Below, one piece after another: positions 1 through 8,925 of a stretch of DNA of 64,000 nucleotides (position 1 is its first letter; every line of letters begins with the position of its first letter). Position numbers and translations under genes: made by a program. The stretch lies in the NCBI GenBank assembly GCA_963966765.1, contig CAXAAR010000001.1:1-64000 (forward strand), given 5' to 3'. The DNA is from Aequoribacter sp003520285 (GTDB taxonomy: Bacteria; Pseudomonadota; Gammaproteobacteria; Pseudomonadales; Halieaceae). Under the pieces are notes generated by a model. It ran no database searches and had not been told where the DNA came from. It saw only the letters and a list, made by a program, of their open reading frames with translations.

Positions 1-1
1 T

Positions 2-1345
2 ATCGCCGATGAGCTCGCCAAATTGCAAGATCAAGTACCGCCGTTTGAGTCTGAGATTGCAAAACAGCGCATTGAATCCGCGCTCGGTCATCCGGTCGAG
101 GTCCTGTTCGCCTCCTTCAGCGACGAGCCCCTCGCATCGGCCTCGGTAGCACAAGTCCACCGCGCGCGCCTGCACAGTGGAGAGTCTGTCGTCGTTAAAG
201 TGACTCGTCCCGATATCAGGGCGTGCATCCTTCAAGATACCGCTTGGATGGCTTGGATCGCTACCTGGATAGAACGCTTGCACCCTCAAGCCCATCGTTT
301 GCGACCACAAGCAATCGTGGCAGATTACACTGTGACAATACTCGACGAACTCGATCTCGCCCGAGAAGCTGCAAATGCGAGCCAGCTGCGCCGTAATTTT
401 GAGCACAGCGAGCAGCTCTATGTGCCAAAAGTCTACTGGGATTACACCACCGCAACGGTGTATACCATGGAAGAGGTCTCTGGCATCCCAGTGAACGACA
501 GAGCCGCGCTCGACTCGCTCAAGGTAAACTGCCAATGCTTGGCCGAGAGAGGCGTCGAGATTTTCTTCACGCAGGTCTTACGTGACAGCTTTTTTCATGC
601 CGACATGCACCCGGGTAACATTTTGATCGATGCCAAAGATCCGGAAAGGCCTAGCTATATCGCTCTTGACTGCGCCATTATTGGTAGTTTGAGTGAAGCT
701 GATCAGTATTACCTAGCGCGCAACTTGTTGGGCATTTTCCAGCGTGATTATCGATTGGTTGCCCAGCTTCACATTGAGTGTGGCTGGGTACCCAAAGAGA
801 CCCGCGTCCAGGACTTTGAAAGCGCGATTCGCACCGTCTGTGAGCCGGTCTTCGAAAAGCCAATCGCCGAACTCTCGTTTGCCCAACTCTTGATGAACCT
901 GTTCCAAACAGCTGCGCGCTTCGATATGCCGATTCAACCCTCGCTGGTGCTGCTCCAAAAAACCCTTCTAAATATCGAGGGGCTCGGGCGCGAGCTTTAC
1001 CCACAGCTTAATTTATGGGACACCGCCAAGCCCTTCATTGAACAGTGGATGGCGGAGCGCTACTCGGTGCCCAATACCCTTAAACGACTCCAAGCAGAGG
1101 CCCCCGGCTTGCTCGAGGCGCTGCCGAAAATTCCCACCCACCTCCTTGATCGCCTGCTGACGCAACCACATCAGGAGCCCATTCAAAAACCCCGACCCAA
1201 CGGCGCGATCCAGCACCGGTACTTTTGGGTCAGCTGGTTGGCAGGGGCTGGGTCGATTGCACTAGTGATCAATCAATATCCCGTTGCTGGTGTCGTCGTG
1301 GCGCTGGGTTCGTGGCTGCTTATTGTGCAAAATTCAGGACGCTAA
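2..1345 (+). CDS. ubiB: UbiB, atypical kinase-like ubiquinone biosynthesis factor (5' partial)
   Basis: Membrane-associated ABC1/ADCK-family protein needed for ubiquinone (coenzyme Q) synthesis; its ATPase activity is thought to support the Ubi complex. The frame is open from base 2, so the N-terminus lies outside the window. Compared with the roughly 546-residue E. coli protein about 85 residues are missing, including the KxGQ motif. Visible family marks are ASASVAQVH (the Ala-rich nucleotide loop), HADMHPGN (catalytic loop) and a C-terminal pair of hydrophobic segments. The metal-binding DCG usual in UbiB reads DCA here (ALDCAIIGSL), a small oddity. It ends 3 bp before hisI, the usual gammaproteobacterial ubi-his-tat order. 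Confidence 0.95.
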   Translation: MADELAKLQDQVPPFESEIAKQRIESALGHPVEVLFASFSDEPLASASVAQVHRARLHSGESVVVKVTRPDIRACILQDTAWMAWIATWIERLHPQAHRLRPQAIVADYTVTILDELDLAREAANASQLRRNFEHSEQLYVPKVYWDYTTATVYTMEEVSGIPVNDRAALDSLKVNCQCLAERGVEIFFTQVLRDSFFHADMHPGNILIDAKDPERPSYIALDCAIIGSLSEADQYYLARNLLGIFQRDYRLVAQLHIECGWVPKETRVQDFESAIRTVCEPVFEKPIAELSFAQLLMNLFQTAARFDMPIQPSLVLLQKTLLNIEGLGRELYPQLNLWDTAKPFIEQWMAERYSVPNTLKRLQAEAPGLLEALPKIPTHLLDRLLTQPHQEPIQKPRPNGAIQHRYFWVSWLAGAGSIALVINQYPVAGVVVALGSWLLIVQNSGR

Positions 1346-1348
1346 ACT

Positions 1349-1753
1349 ATGCCCGATTCATTAATTGCCAGTGTTCGTTTTGATGCCGATGGACTGGTTC
1401 CCGCGATCGCTCAGGATACCCACTCAGGGCAAGTGCTCATGTTGGCTTACATGAATGCTGAAGCACTAGAGTGCACTCTGCGTGAACAGCGAGCCGTTTA
1501 CTTTTCGAGGTCTCGGGGCAAACTGTGGCGCAAAGGGGAAGAGTCCGGCAATATTCAAAAGCTGATCGATATCCGTCTTGATTGTGACGGTGACACCCTC
1601 CTACTGCGAGTGGAACAAGTCGGCGGGGTTGCTTGTCATACGGGCAGAGCACACTGTTTTTATCGCGCAATACGGAATGATGGCTGGTATGATGCCGAGC
1701 CTGTTATCATTGATCCAAAGCAACTCTACACCACATCGACGCCAGAAGAGTGA
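1349..1753 (+). CDS. hisI: HisI, phosphoribosyl-AMP cyclohydrolase
   Basis: Third step of histidine synthesis: opens the adenine ring of phosphoribosyl-AMP, a cytosolic zinc enzyme. The 134-residue product has the family core YFSRSRGKLWRKGEESGN, the metal-binding DCDGD, and the paired cysteines of GGVACHTGRAHCFYR. It is a stand-alone HisI, not the HisIE fusion of enterobacteria, and the separate hisE follows 4 bp later. ATG start, 3 bp after ubiB, so the genes are very likely co-transcribed. Confidence 0.96.
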   Translation: MPDSLIASVRFDADGLVPAIAQDTHSGQVLMLAYMNAEALECTLREQRAVYFSRSRGKLWRKGEESGNIQKLIDIRLDCDGDTLLLRVEQVGGVACHTGRAHCFYRAIRNDGWYDAEPVIIDPKQLYTTSTPEE

Positions 1754-1757
1754 AGGT

Positions 1758-2090
1758 ATGTCAGACATCCTACAGGCCCTAGCGCGAACTCTCGAGGAAC
1801 GCAAAAATGCGAGCCCAGATGCGTCCTATGTCGCGTCACTGTATGATCACGGTTTGAACAAAATACTCGAGAAAATTGGCGAGGAAGCGACAGAAGTGAT
1901 TATTGCCGCCAAAGACGCCGAAACGAGTCTCAACACCGAATCAGTGATCGAGGAAATGGCCGATTTGTGGTTTCACTGCATGGTGTGTTTGGCACATTTA
2001 AACCTCACTCCAGAGCAGGTTTTACAGGTACTGTCGCAGCGCCAAGGCTTGTCGGGCCAAGCTGAAAAAGCGGCACGTACACAATCTTAA
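1758..2090 (+). CDS. hisE: HisE, phosphoribosyl-ATP pyrophosphatase
   Basis: Second step of histidine synthesis: hydrolyses phosphoribosyl-ATP to phosphoribosyl-AMP. It is an all-alpha MazG-like enzyme of 110 residues. KIGEEATEVIIAAK and VIEEMADLWFH are the acidic magnesium-binding helices of the family. The frame is open further upstream inside hisI, but the ATG at 1758 follows a GAAGG Shine-Dalgarno and gives the normal family length. It continues the ubiB-hisI-hisE-tat transcription unit. Confidence 0.95.
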   Translation: MSDILQALARTLEERKNASPDASYVASLYDHGLNKILEKIGEEATEVIIAAKDAETSLNTESVIEEMADLWFHCMVCLAHLNLTPEQVLQVLSQRQGLSGQAEKAARTQS

Positions 2091-2104
2091 ACGAGGAGAA
2101 TTTT

Positions 2105-2320
2105 ATGGGAATTGGTGGAATCAGTGTCTGGCAACTGCTCATCATATTGGCGATCGTGATTATGCTATTTGGCACCAAGCGTTTACGAACCCTTGGCAGC
2201 GATCTTGGTACCGCGGTGAAAGGCTTTAAGAAAAGCGTCTCTAATGATGACGATATCACGATGAGTAAAACAGAAGCGGACGAGAGGCCAAATAACAGCT
2301 CAGATCGTGAGCAGAAATAA
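2105..2320 (+). CDS. tatA: TatA, twin-arginine translocase pore subunit
   Basis: Small inner-membrane protein that polymerises to let folded proteins with twin-arginine signal peptides cross. The 71-residue product has one N-terminal transmembrane helix (about residues 7-22), the FGTKRLRTLGSDLG hinge and amphipathic helix, then a polar charged tail. A strong GAGGAG Shine-Dalgarno sits just upstream of the ATG. It is the first gene of a compact tatABC set. Confidence 0.95.
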   Translation: MGIGGISVWQLLIILAIVIMLFGTKRLRTLGSDLGTAVKGFKKSVSNDDDITMSKTEADERPNNSSDREQK

Positions 2321-2328
2321 CATCTCGC

Positions 2329-2727
2329 GTGTTTGATATTGGATTCACAGAGCTTCTTGTAATCGCAGTGGTGGCGCTAGTCGTGATTGGCCCAGAGAAA
2401 CTGCCAGGCGCGATCCGCACAGGGAGTGTTTGGGTCGGAAGGCTCAAAAGAAGCTATCAAGATATTAAGCGCGAAGTCGAACTTGAAATTCACAACAGTG
2501 AAGTGCTCGAAAAACTCCAACGCGCTGAAGCAGAGATCAAAGAGCAAATAAACCCCGGGATTCAAAGCCTCATCGAAGACTCGGCAGAGGCAGCGCGCAC
2601 GCCCGGAAGCGAGAGCCCCACAGAAGCCTCAGCAAAAACACCCCAGACGCTCGGCGACGAAAGCTCCACAGAGCCCTCGGCAAAAACACCCCAGACGCCC
2701 GGCGACGAGAGCAATCGCAATGAGTGA
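2329..2727 (+). CDS. tatB: TatB, twin-arginine translocase receptor subunit
   Basis: Partner of TatC in the receptor that recognises twin-arginine signal peptides. The GTG start at 2329 gives the typical N-terminus MFDIGFTELL, one transmembrane helix with the conserved Glu, then GPEKLPGAIRT and an amphipathic helix. The product is 132 residues. The C-terminal tail contains two 16-residue tandem copies rich in Ser, Thr, Pro and Glu, which looks like a recent duplication in a disordered region. It overlaps tatC by 8 bp. Confidence 0.95.
   Translation: MFDIGFTELLVIAVVALVVIGPEKLPGAIRTGSVWVGRLKRSYQDIKREVELEIHNSEVLEKLQRAEAEIKEQINPGIQSLIEDSAEAARTPGSESPTEASAKTPQTLGDESSTEPSAKTPQTPGDESNRNE
2614..2709 (+). 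repeat. Two-copy 48-bp tandem repeat in the tatB tail
   Basis: Two adjacent 48-bp units (2614-2661 and 2662-2709) encode 16-residue copies of the form S-x-T-E-x-S-A-K-T-P-Q-T-x-G-D-E. They differ at a few positions and keep the reading frame. They lie in the disordered C-terminal tail of TatB. Confidence 0.9.
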
Positions 2728-3466
2728 TGACTCCTCCGACCAGCCGCAATCGCTGGTCGCCCACCTCACAGAATTAAGAGATCGCCTGCTAAAAGCACTC
2801 CTCAGTGTGCTTGTGGTCTTTTTAGGATTGTTCCCCTTCGCGAACGAGATCTACACTTTTGCGTCGAGACCACTCCGAGCCATGCTCCCAGAAGGCTCTA
2901 CGATGATCGCCACCGAGGTGGCCTCACCGTTCTTAACGCCTTTCAAGTTGACGCTCGTGGTCGCATTTTTTATCGCTATTCCCTACGTTCTGTTTCAGGT
3001 GTGGAGTTTTATCGCGCCGGGTATGTATAAAAAAGAAAAGAGGCTCGCAATCCCCCTGTTAGCCTCGAGTATCGTGCTGTTCTACGCGGGCGCCGCCTTT
3101 GCTTATTTCGTAGTATTTCCCATCATCTTTGCGTTTTTCACCAGTATTGGTCCAAGCGATGTCGCTATCATGACCGACATCAATCGCTATCTCGACTTCG
3201 TGCTGAAACTGTTTTTTGCCTTTGGCCTTGCGTTTGAAATCCCAATTGTCGCGGTTTTACTGATCTGGGCGGGTATCACCACCAGCGAGGCGCTGGCGCA
3301 GAAAAGGCCTTACATCATCGTCTTCTGCTTTGTCTTTGGCATGCTACTAACACCACCGGATATTATCTCGCAATCGTTGCTCGCGATTCCAATGTGGCTG
3401 CTCTTCGAAGTGGGTTTATTCTTCGGACGCTTCATTGAACAGCGCTCACCGGACGAACCCGTGTGA
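2720..3466 (+). CDS. tatC: TatC, twin-arginine translocase core subunit
   Basis: Polytopic inner-membrane protein that binds the twin-arginine motif. The 248-residue product has the family N-terminus LVAHLTELRDRLLKAL, six predicted transmembrane segments and the conserved periplasmic loop SPFLTPFKLTL. MLLTPPDIISQ is the signature of the last loop. It overlaps tatB by 8 bp and the next gene by 4 bp, so translation is probably coupled. Confidence 0.97.
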   Translation: MSDDSSDQPQSLVAHLTELRDRLLKALLSVLVVFLGLFPFANEIYTFASRPLRAMLPEGSTMIATEVASPFLTPFKLTLVVAFFIAIPYVLFQVWSFIAPGMYKKEKRLAIPLLASSIVLFYAGAAFAYFVVFPIIFAFFTSIGPSDVAIMTDINRYLDFVLKLFFAFGLAFEIPIVAVLLIWAGITTSEALAQKRPYIIVFCFVFGMLLTPPDIISQSLLAIPMWLLFEVGLFFGRFIEQRSPDEPV

Positions 3467-5253
3467 CCGCCAGCAGACCCGGCTTAAAGGTCCTCGGGCC
3501 TATTTTTGCGCTATTAAAACCCTACCGTCTCCAAACTGCGATCGCCGCGTTTGCACTGTGTTTCACTGCAGCTGCCACACTGGGGATCGGCACCGGCGTA
3601 AAAACACTGATCGATTTAGGATTTAGCGCGCAGTCCACCTCTGGCCTGCGAACAGCCATGATGGTGTTAATGGCGATCAGCGCCGCTGTTGCTGTGGGGA
3701 CATTTATTCGGTTCTACTTTGTTTCGTGGCTGGGTGAGCGAATCGCAGCCGACCTCCGAACCGCCGTCTTCGACAATCTTGTGGGGCTTCACCCGCACTT
3801 CTTTGAAGAAAATCGCCCCGGCGAAATTATGTCGCGCTTAACCACCGACACCACTTTGCTCCAGACTATCATTGGATCCTCACTCAGCATGGCTCTGCGC
3901 AGTGCCCTGACACTGTCCGGCGCAATCGTAATGATGTTTATCACCAATTGGAAACTGAGTTTATTCATTATCGTTGGGGTGCCCAGCGTGCTCCTCCCGC
4001 TCCTGTTTTTTGGAAAAAAGATACGTCATCTATCCAGCGCCAGCCAAGATTCAATGGCTCAAGTAGGCACCTATGCCGGTGAAATCATTCATCAGCTCAA
4101 AACCGTCCAAGCCTTCAATAAAGAGTCTTATGAACGAGCGATGTTTGAGCGAGAGGTCGAAAGTGCTTTTGGTGTCGCTCAGCGGCGAATCAAACAGCGC
4201 GCACTCCTGATTGGGGTAGCCATTTTCATTGTCTTTAGCAGCATGATTGGGATGTTGTATAGCGGTGGTACCGACGTGATCAATGGCACTATGACCCCCG
4301 GTGAGCTCGGTGCATTTGTGTTTTATGCAGTCATGCTGGGGTCTGGTTTCGCTACCGTTTCAGAGGTCTGGGGTGAATTGCAGCGCGCCGCCGGCGCGGC
4401 CGAGCGATTGATCGAGCTAATGAACTCCAAGTCATTTTTAGCCGAGCCCGAACACCCTGTAGCACTCGACCCGCACGCCGCAGGCGTTGAGTTTAGATCG
4501 GTCACTTTTCGCTATCCCTCAAGACCGGATCACCCGGCACTGAACGAGCTCAACCTGAATATCAAACAAGGTGAATCAGTCGCGCTTGTGGGACCCTCGG
4601 GCGCTGGTAAATCAACGCTGTTTGAGCTGATACAACGTTTCTATGATCCCCAGTCGGGTTCGATTTTTCTGGGCGCAGTGGATATTACTCAATGCTCGCT
4701 AGAAGATCTAAGACGCATGATCGGTATCGTCCCGCAGCAACCCATCCTCTTCAGCACCAGCGTTTTTAATAATATTGCCTACGGGCGCGAGCAGTGCAGT
4801 GAAGAAGAGGTCATTCAAGCGGCGAAAGCGGCGCATGCGCACGAGTTCATCGTCGACCTGCCCGGCCAATATCAAGCCGATTTAGGCGAGCAAGGCACTC
4901 GCATGTCGGGTGGGCAGAAGCAGCGAATTGCGATTGCGCGAGCGATACTTAAGAACCCTCGGCTACTGCTGCTCGATGAAGCAACCAGCGCCCTCGACAC
5001 TGAGTCTGAACACCTGATTCAAACCGCTCTTAAAGATGTCATGAGGGATCGAACGACTGTGATTATCGCTCACCGCCTGTCGACGATCTTGCATGTTGAT
5101 CGGATTGTAGTGCTCGATAAAGGCAGGATTTTGGCGCAGGGCACGCACCACGAACTCATCAAGACCTGCCCACTCTACCAGCGGCTCGCCGAGCTACAGT
5201 TTAATGAGCAGGCCTTGGCTGCTGAATCCCTCGACACTCCGGTCGAGGGCTAA
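3463..5253 (+). CDS. MsbA-like ABC exporter, fused permease and ATPase
   Basis: Half-transporter of the MsbA/LmrA type that should work as a homodimer in the inner membrane. Residues about 20-310 form the six-helix transmembrane domain. The nucleotide-binding domain follows, with Walker A GPSGAGKST (about 377-385), signature MSGGQKQR and Walker B LLLLDEATSALD (about 501-512). It is 596 residues long with a GTG start overlapping the tatC stop (GTGTGA). It matches the MsbA-related exporters of unknown substrate found in marine and alpha/gammaproteobacteria rather than the lipid A flippase itself; the substrate cannot be read from sequence. Confidence 0.88.
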   Translation: MTASRPGLKVLGPIFALLKPYRLQTAIAAFALCFTAAATLGIGTGVKTLIDLGFSAQSTSGLRTAMMVLMAISAAVAVGTFIRFYFVSWLGERIAADLRTAVFDNLVGLHPHFFEENRPGEIMSRLTTDTTLLQTIIGSSLSMALRSALTLSGAIVMMFITNWKLSLFIIVGVPSVLLPLLFFGKKIRHLSSASQDSMAQVGTYAGEIIHQLKTVQAFNKESYERAMFEREVESAFGVAQRRIKQRALLIGVAIFIVFSSMIGMLYSGGTDVINGTMTPGELGAFVFYAVMLGSGFATVSEVWGELQRAAGAAERLIELMNSKSFLAEPEHPVALDPHAAGVEFRSVTFRYPSRPDHPALNELNLNIKQGESVALVGPSGAGKSTLFELIQRFYDPQSGSIFLGAVDITQCSLEDLRRMIGIVPQQPILFSTSVFNNIAYGREQCSEEEVIQAAKAAHAHEFIVDLPGQYQADLGEQGTRMSGGQKQRIAIARAILKNPRLLLLDEATSALDTESEHLIQTALKDVMRDRTTVIIAHRLSTILHVDRIVVLDKGRILAQGTHHELIKTCPLYQRLAELQFNEQALAAESLDTPVEG

Positions 5254-5275
5254 GCCGAGCGGCGCCGCAACGCCG

Positions 5276-6643
5276 TTAACTGAATTCGCGGATCAAAGCA
5301 CCCAAAGACTCTTTCGCATCGCCAAACAGCATGCGTGTGTTCTCTTTGTAGAATAGAGGGTTCTCTATACCCGCAAAACCCGAGGCCATAGACCGTTTCA
5401 GCACAAATACCGTCTTGGCGTTATCCACATTGATCACCGGCATCCCGTAAATCGGCGAAGACTCTACTTCACGCGCAGCGGGATTCACAACGTCGTTGGC
5501 ACCAATCACAATGGCAACATCAACCATATCCATTCGTGGGTTGATTTCATCCATTTCCAGCAGTTGATCATACGGCACGTCTGCTTCAGCCAGCAGGACG
5601 TTCATGTGTCCTGGCATTCTTCCTGCAACGGGGTGTATCCCAAAGTTGACCTCGGTGCCATTTTGTTCCATCAACTCACACAGCTCTTTCACCACGTGCT
5701 GAGCCTGAGCCACGGCCATTCCGTAACCGGGAATAATGGCAACGCTGCTGGCAGCCTCAAGAATATAATAGGCATCCTCGACTGAGATCGGTTTAATTTC
5801 ACCCTCTACCACGGTGGTTTCAACAACGCCCGATCCAAAGCCACTGAACAAGACATGACCTAATGATCGGTTCATCGACTTACACATGATCTGAGTTAGG
5901 ATGATACCCGACGCCCCGACCAATGAGCCCGCGACAATCAAAATGTTATTGTTGATCGCGAAACCCGCCGCACACGCAGCCAAGCCCGAATAGGAGTTGA
6001 GGAGTGAGATCACCACTGGCATGTCCGCGCCACCAATCGGAATAACCGCCATGATGCCGAACAACAGAGAGAGCCCAATCACCAGATAGAGCCACTGTAA
6101 ATTAGAGGGTTCCAGACTCAGCATGACCGCGCTGCCAATGATGCCCGCAACCAGTAGTGAATTAACGATTTGTTGACCACGAAACAGCACCGCACCACTG
6201 CCAATAGTCTCACTCAACTTGCCGTAAGCAATCAGCGATCCAGTGAAAGTCACGCCGCCGATCAAGACCGACAACACAATTGTCACAACCGTAAACACGC
6301 CGGCATCAGCATCTAGGGCCGACCAACCCACCAATAAGCTGGCGAGGCCACCAAAGCCATTAAATAACGCCACCATCTCGGGCATCGAGGTCATTTGCAC
6401 CAATCGCGCCGCTGCAGCACCGATGACGCCACCCACTAACATGCCGACCAGTATCCATTGATACTCGACAATATTCTGATCAATCAGAGCCGCGACGATG
6501 GCAATCAGCATTCCAAGCGAGGAGAGCGTATTACCTTTTCGAGCCGTGGCTGCAGAGCCCAGCAGTTTTAAGCCAAAAATAAAGAGGCCAGCAGCAACAA
6601 CGTAGGAAAGTTCAATTATTAACCCATTGGCTGATAAGTTCAT
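5276..6643 (-). CDS. pntB: PntB, NAD(P) transhydrogenase beta subunit
   Basis: Proton-translocating transhydrogenase subunit that binds NADP(H) and carries most of the membrane helices. It couples proton flow to reduction of NADP+ by NADH. The product is 455 residues, close to the usual 460. The N-terminal 260 residues are hydrophobic helices. The C-terminal dIII domain contains GYGMAVAQAQH, VNFGIHPVAGRMPGHMNVLLAEA and FGDAKE. Its ATG overlaps the stop of the alpha-2 gene (ATGA), so it is the last gene of the three-gene operon. It is convergent with the ABC exporter. Confidence 0.97.
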   Translation of the reverse strand: MNLSANGLIIELSYVVAAGLFIFGLKLLGSAATARKGNTLSSLGMLIAIVAALIDQNIVEYQWILVGMLVGGVIGAAAARLVQMTSMPEMVALFNGFGGLASLLVGWSALDADAGVFTVVTIVLSVLIGGVTFTGSLIAYGKLSETIGSGAVLFRGQQIVNSLLVAGIIGSAVMLSLEPSNLQWLYLVIGLSLLFGIMAVIPIGGADMPVVISLLNSYSGLAACAAGFAINNNILIVAGSLVGASGIILTQIMCKSMNRSLGHVLFSGFGSGVVETTVVEGEIKPISVEDAYYILEAASSVAIIPGYGMAVAQAQHVVKELCELMEQNGTEVNFGIHPVAGRMPGHMNVLLAEADVPYDQLLEMDEINPRMDMVDVAIVIGANDVVNPAAREVESSPIYGMPVINVDNAKTVFVLKRSMASGFAGIENPLFYKENTRMLFGDAKESLGALIREFS

Positions 6644-6930
6644 TTACGCGCCCCTTCTTTTTTCTTGAACATCGCCAGCATACGGTCCGTCACCAAATAG
6701 CCACCGACAACGTTTATCGACGCCAGCGCTACCGCACCAACGCCCAACCATTTCGATAGATCATGCTGACCAGTACCCGCGAGAGCGATGGCGCCGACGA
6801 CTGTGATACCAGAGATCGCGTTTGCGCCCGACATAAGGGGCGTATGAAGCGTAGAGGGCACTTTATTGATTAATTCAAAACCAACAAATACCGACAGCAT
6901 CAAAATGAACGTCAAAAATACAATAGTCAC
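6640..6930 (-). CDS. PntA2, NAD(P) transhydrogenase alpha subunit, membrane part
   Basis: Short membrane subunit of a split-alpha transhydrogenase. The 96-residue product has about three hydrophobic segments and the conserved VPSTLHTPLMSGANAISGI. GTG start 1 bp after the stop of the alpha-1 gene. In E. coli the same region is the C-terminal part of one PntA chain; the split arrangement is common in alphaproteobacteria and many marine gammaproteobacteria. Often named pntAB or pntA-2. Confidence 0.93.
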   Translation of the reverse strand: MTIVFLTFILMLSVFVGFELINKVPSTLHTPLMSGANAISGITVVGAIALAGTGQHDLSKWLGVGAVALASINVVGGYLVTDRMLAMFKKKEGARK

Positions 6931-6931
6931 C

Positions 6932-8074
6932 TTACTGTCCCCCCTCGTAGAATTCTTTAATCATGGTATTGGTGACCTCACCGCCGTGAGTGATGATACA
7001 GCCCGGCAAAATATCGTGATCAAAATCGATGACAAAACCACCCGTTTCCTCACTCCAGCTGTCCTCTACCAAATTAAACAAGTTAGAGGCGTACATTTGG
7101 CTGGCATCGCGGGCCACATAGTTAGGCAAGTTGCCCTGTCCAACAATGGTGACGCCGTTCAGGTTAATCACTTCGTTGGGCACCGAACCTTCTACGTTGC
7201 CACCGGTTTCAGCCGCCATATCAACCACAACAGATCCAGGCGCCATGCCTTCCAGCATATCTTGCGTGACTAACACGGGTGGCTTTCTACCAAACACTTG
7301 CGCGGTCGTGATGACCAAATCTGACTCAGCAATCACCGCTTTCTGCGCCTCGCGCTGAAGCGTAATTTGTTCTTCTGTGAGTGCCTTGGCGTAGCCGTCT
7401 TTGGTCTGTCCGGTTTCACCTAAATCAATTTCTAAAAATGTCGCGCCCAAGGACTGAACTTGCTCAGCGACGACGGCCCGCGTATCGAATGCGGTCACGC
7501 GTGCGCCTAAGCGCTTGGCAGTTGCAATGGCCTGAAGGCCTGCCACACCTGCACCAATCACAAATACTTTAGCCGGCTTCAGCGTACCTGCAGGGGTCAT
7601 CATCATCGGTAAGATGCGAGGCAAGTGCATTGCACCTAACATGACGGTCATATAACCGGCCAAATTAGCTTGGGAAGACAAAGCATCCATTTTCTGGCTG
7701 CGGGTAGAGCGAGGAATCATCTCCATACTGATCGACGTAACACCGCGCGCACGCAGAGCCTCGACGAGGTCTCGCTCGTTAAAGGGATCAAGATAACTGA
7801 CATGCACACAGCCTTCTTGCATCAGAGCCACATCTTCGAGACTGGGCTTACGCAAACGCAACAGCACGTCTGCTTGCGTAAACAATGCCTCACGATCAGC
7901 ACTGACGACAGCACCGGCATCGACATACTCCTGATCTGAGTAACCCACACCTGCGCCCAATCCGGCTTCTACAACGAGCTCAGCCCCCAAACGGACCAAC
8001 TTTTTGGCGGTATCCGGAGTAACAGGCACGCGATTTTCTCCGGGATGAGTCTCCCGCGGAACGGCTATTCGCAT
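6932..8074 (-). CDS. pntA: PntA1, NAD(P) transhydrogenase alpha subunit, NAD-binding part
   Basis: Cytosolic NAD(H)-binding dI domain of the transhydrogenase, related to alanine dehydrogenase. The 380-residue product begins MRIAVPRETHPGENRVPVTP, carries the Rossmann motif VIGAGVAGLQAIATAKRLGA and the Q/R-containing loop RSQKMDALSSQANLAGY. It is first in the pntA1-pntA2-pntB operon. The 185 bp upstream, up to chrR, should hold the promoter; no regulator site was recognised. Confidence 0.96.
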   Translation of the reverse strand: MRIAVPRETHPGENRVPVTPDTAKKLVRLGAELVVEAGLGAGVGYSDQEYVDAGAVVSADREALFTQADVLLRLRKPSLEDVALMQEGCVHVSYLDPFNERDLVEALRARGVTSISMEMIPRSTRSQKMDALSSQANLAGYMTVMLGAMHLPRILPMMMTPAGTLKPAKVFVIGAGVAGLQAIATAKRLGARVTAFDTRAVVAEQVQSLGATFLEIDLGETGQTKDGYAKALTEEQITLQREAQKAVIAESDLVITTAQVFGRKPPVLVTQDMLEGMAPGSVVVDMAAETGGNVEGSVPNEVINLNGVTIVGQGNLPNYVARDASQMYASNLFNLVEDSWSEETGGFVIDFDHDILPGCIITHGGEVTNTMIKEFYEGGQ

Positions 8075-8259
8075 TACTAGATTCCCTACTTATCGTTAAT
8101 TATGACTACCCTAGTCGTAGACTGCTGCGAGCCGAGCACACCACTGTGCCTATTTTGGACGCACCAAAACTTTAGCACAGAAGTCACGAAGCGGGGACAG
8201 ACAATCACAGTTATCAACTAGAAGATTTGTCGCAATGCATGTCACATTGCGACAACGAG

Positions 8260-8925
8260 CTACGAGGCGCGCAACTGAAGAAAAGGATTCATCCATCGAT
8301 GGCGAAGACGCGTGAAGCTTAGGGGCGCATCCAGCACAGCAAGACAAATACAATCTTCGTCGGCCAAAGCCGCGGGTGAGTGAATATCACCTTGTTCTCT
8401 GAACAGAAAATCACCGGCGTGGTAAGTGCCCTCGGAATCGCTAAAGCCGCCCTCTAGAACCAGTGTCATTTCTGAGCCGCGGTGATTGTGCTCGGGAATG
8501 ACGCCGCCCGCCTTGATGTGATAGAGCGCGAACTCGTAGTAAGGATCGCCCGTACTCAAATAACTGATACGCAGTGCCGAGGTGATCTTTTTCCAGGACA
8601 AATCACTGTAACCACCCGACATCAGGCGCTGAATCATCGCGGGAATTGAATGGCGCTCTTTTCCTGAATCCCGAGGATACGTCAGCGGTGCTGCCTCGTC
8701 TAAGCGCGACATGACGATGTCGAGTTGACTATCACTGACGTTAACGGGCTCAAGCTCTTCGAACAGGGCTGACGCAAGAGCAGTCTGAGCCTCAGTCGTC
8801 TCGCGACACTTGGAACAAAAACTGAGGTGGATAGAGACACAAGCGGACTGAGCCAGCGGCAATGTGCCAGCAGTAAATTCGGTTAGCATGTGTATATCAG
8901 GATGAAACTTCGCCATGTCGTTCAC
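8260..8925 (-). CDS. chrR: ChrR-type zinc anti-sigma factor with C-terminal cupin
   Basis: Anti-sigma factor of the RpoE-ChrR family, known from Rhodobacter to hold the sigma factor inactive until singlet oxygen or related stress. The N-terminal zinc-binding anti-sigma domain shows HLSFCSKC (H-x3-C-x2-C). The C-terminal cupin shows PEHNHRGSEMTLVLEGG. The 221-residue length is typical. Its start overlaps the sigma gene stop by 4 bp (ATGA), the normal coupling for a sigma/anti-sigma pair. The signal sensed here is inferred from the family. Confidence 0.93.
   Translation of the reverse strand: MNDMAKFHPDIHMLTEFTAGTLPLAQSACVSIHLSFCSKCRETTEAQTALASALFEELEPVNVSDSQLDIVMSRLDEAAPLTYPRDSGKERHSIPAMIQRLMSGGYSDLSWKKITSALRISYLSTGDPYYEFALYHIKAGGVIPEHNHRGSEMTLVLEGGFSDSEGTYHAGDFLFREQGDIHSPAALADEDCICLAVLDAPLSFTRLRHRWMNPFLQLRAS

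Noticed and set aside
1578..1757. Longer hisE reading frame inside hisI
   Set aside because: Out-of-frame overlap with a conserved gene; the ATG at 1758 gives the normal HisE length.
5256..5275. CGGCG/CGCCG hairpin between the ABC exporter and pntB
   Set aside because: Short stem with no T run; too weak to call a terminator.
8150..8353. 67-codon minus-strand frame after chrR
   Set aside because: Overlaps the chrR 3' end in another frame and resembles no family.
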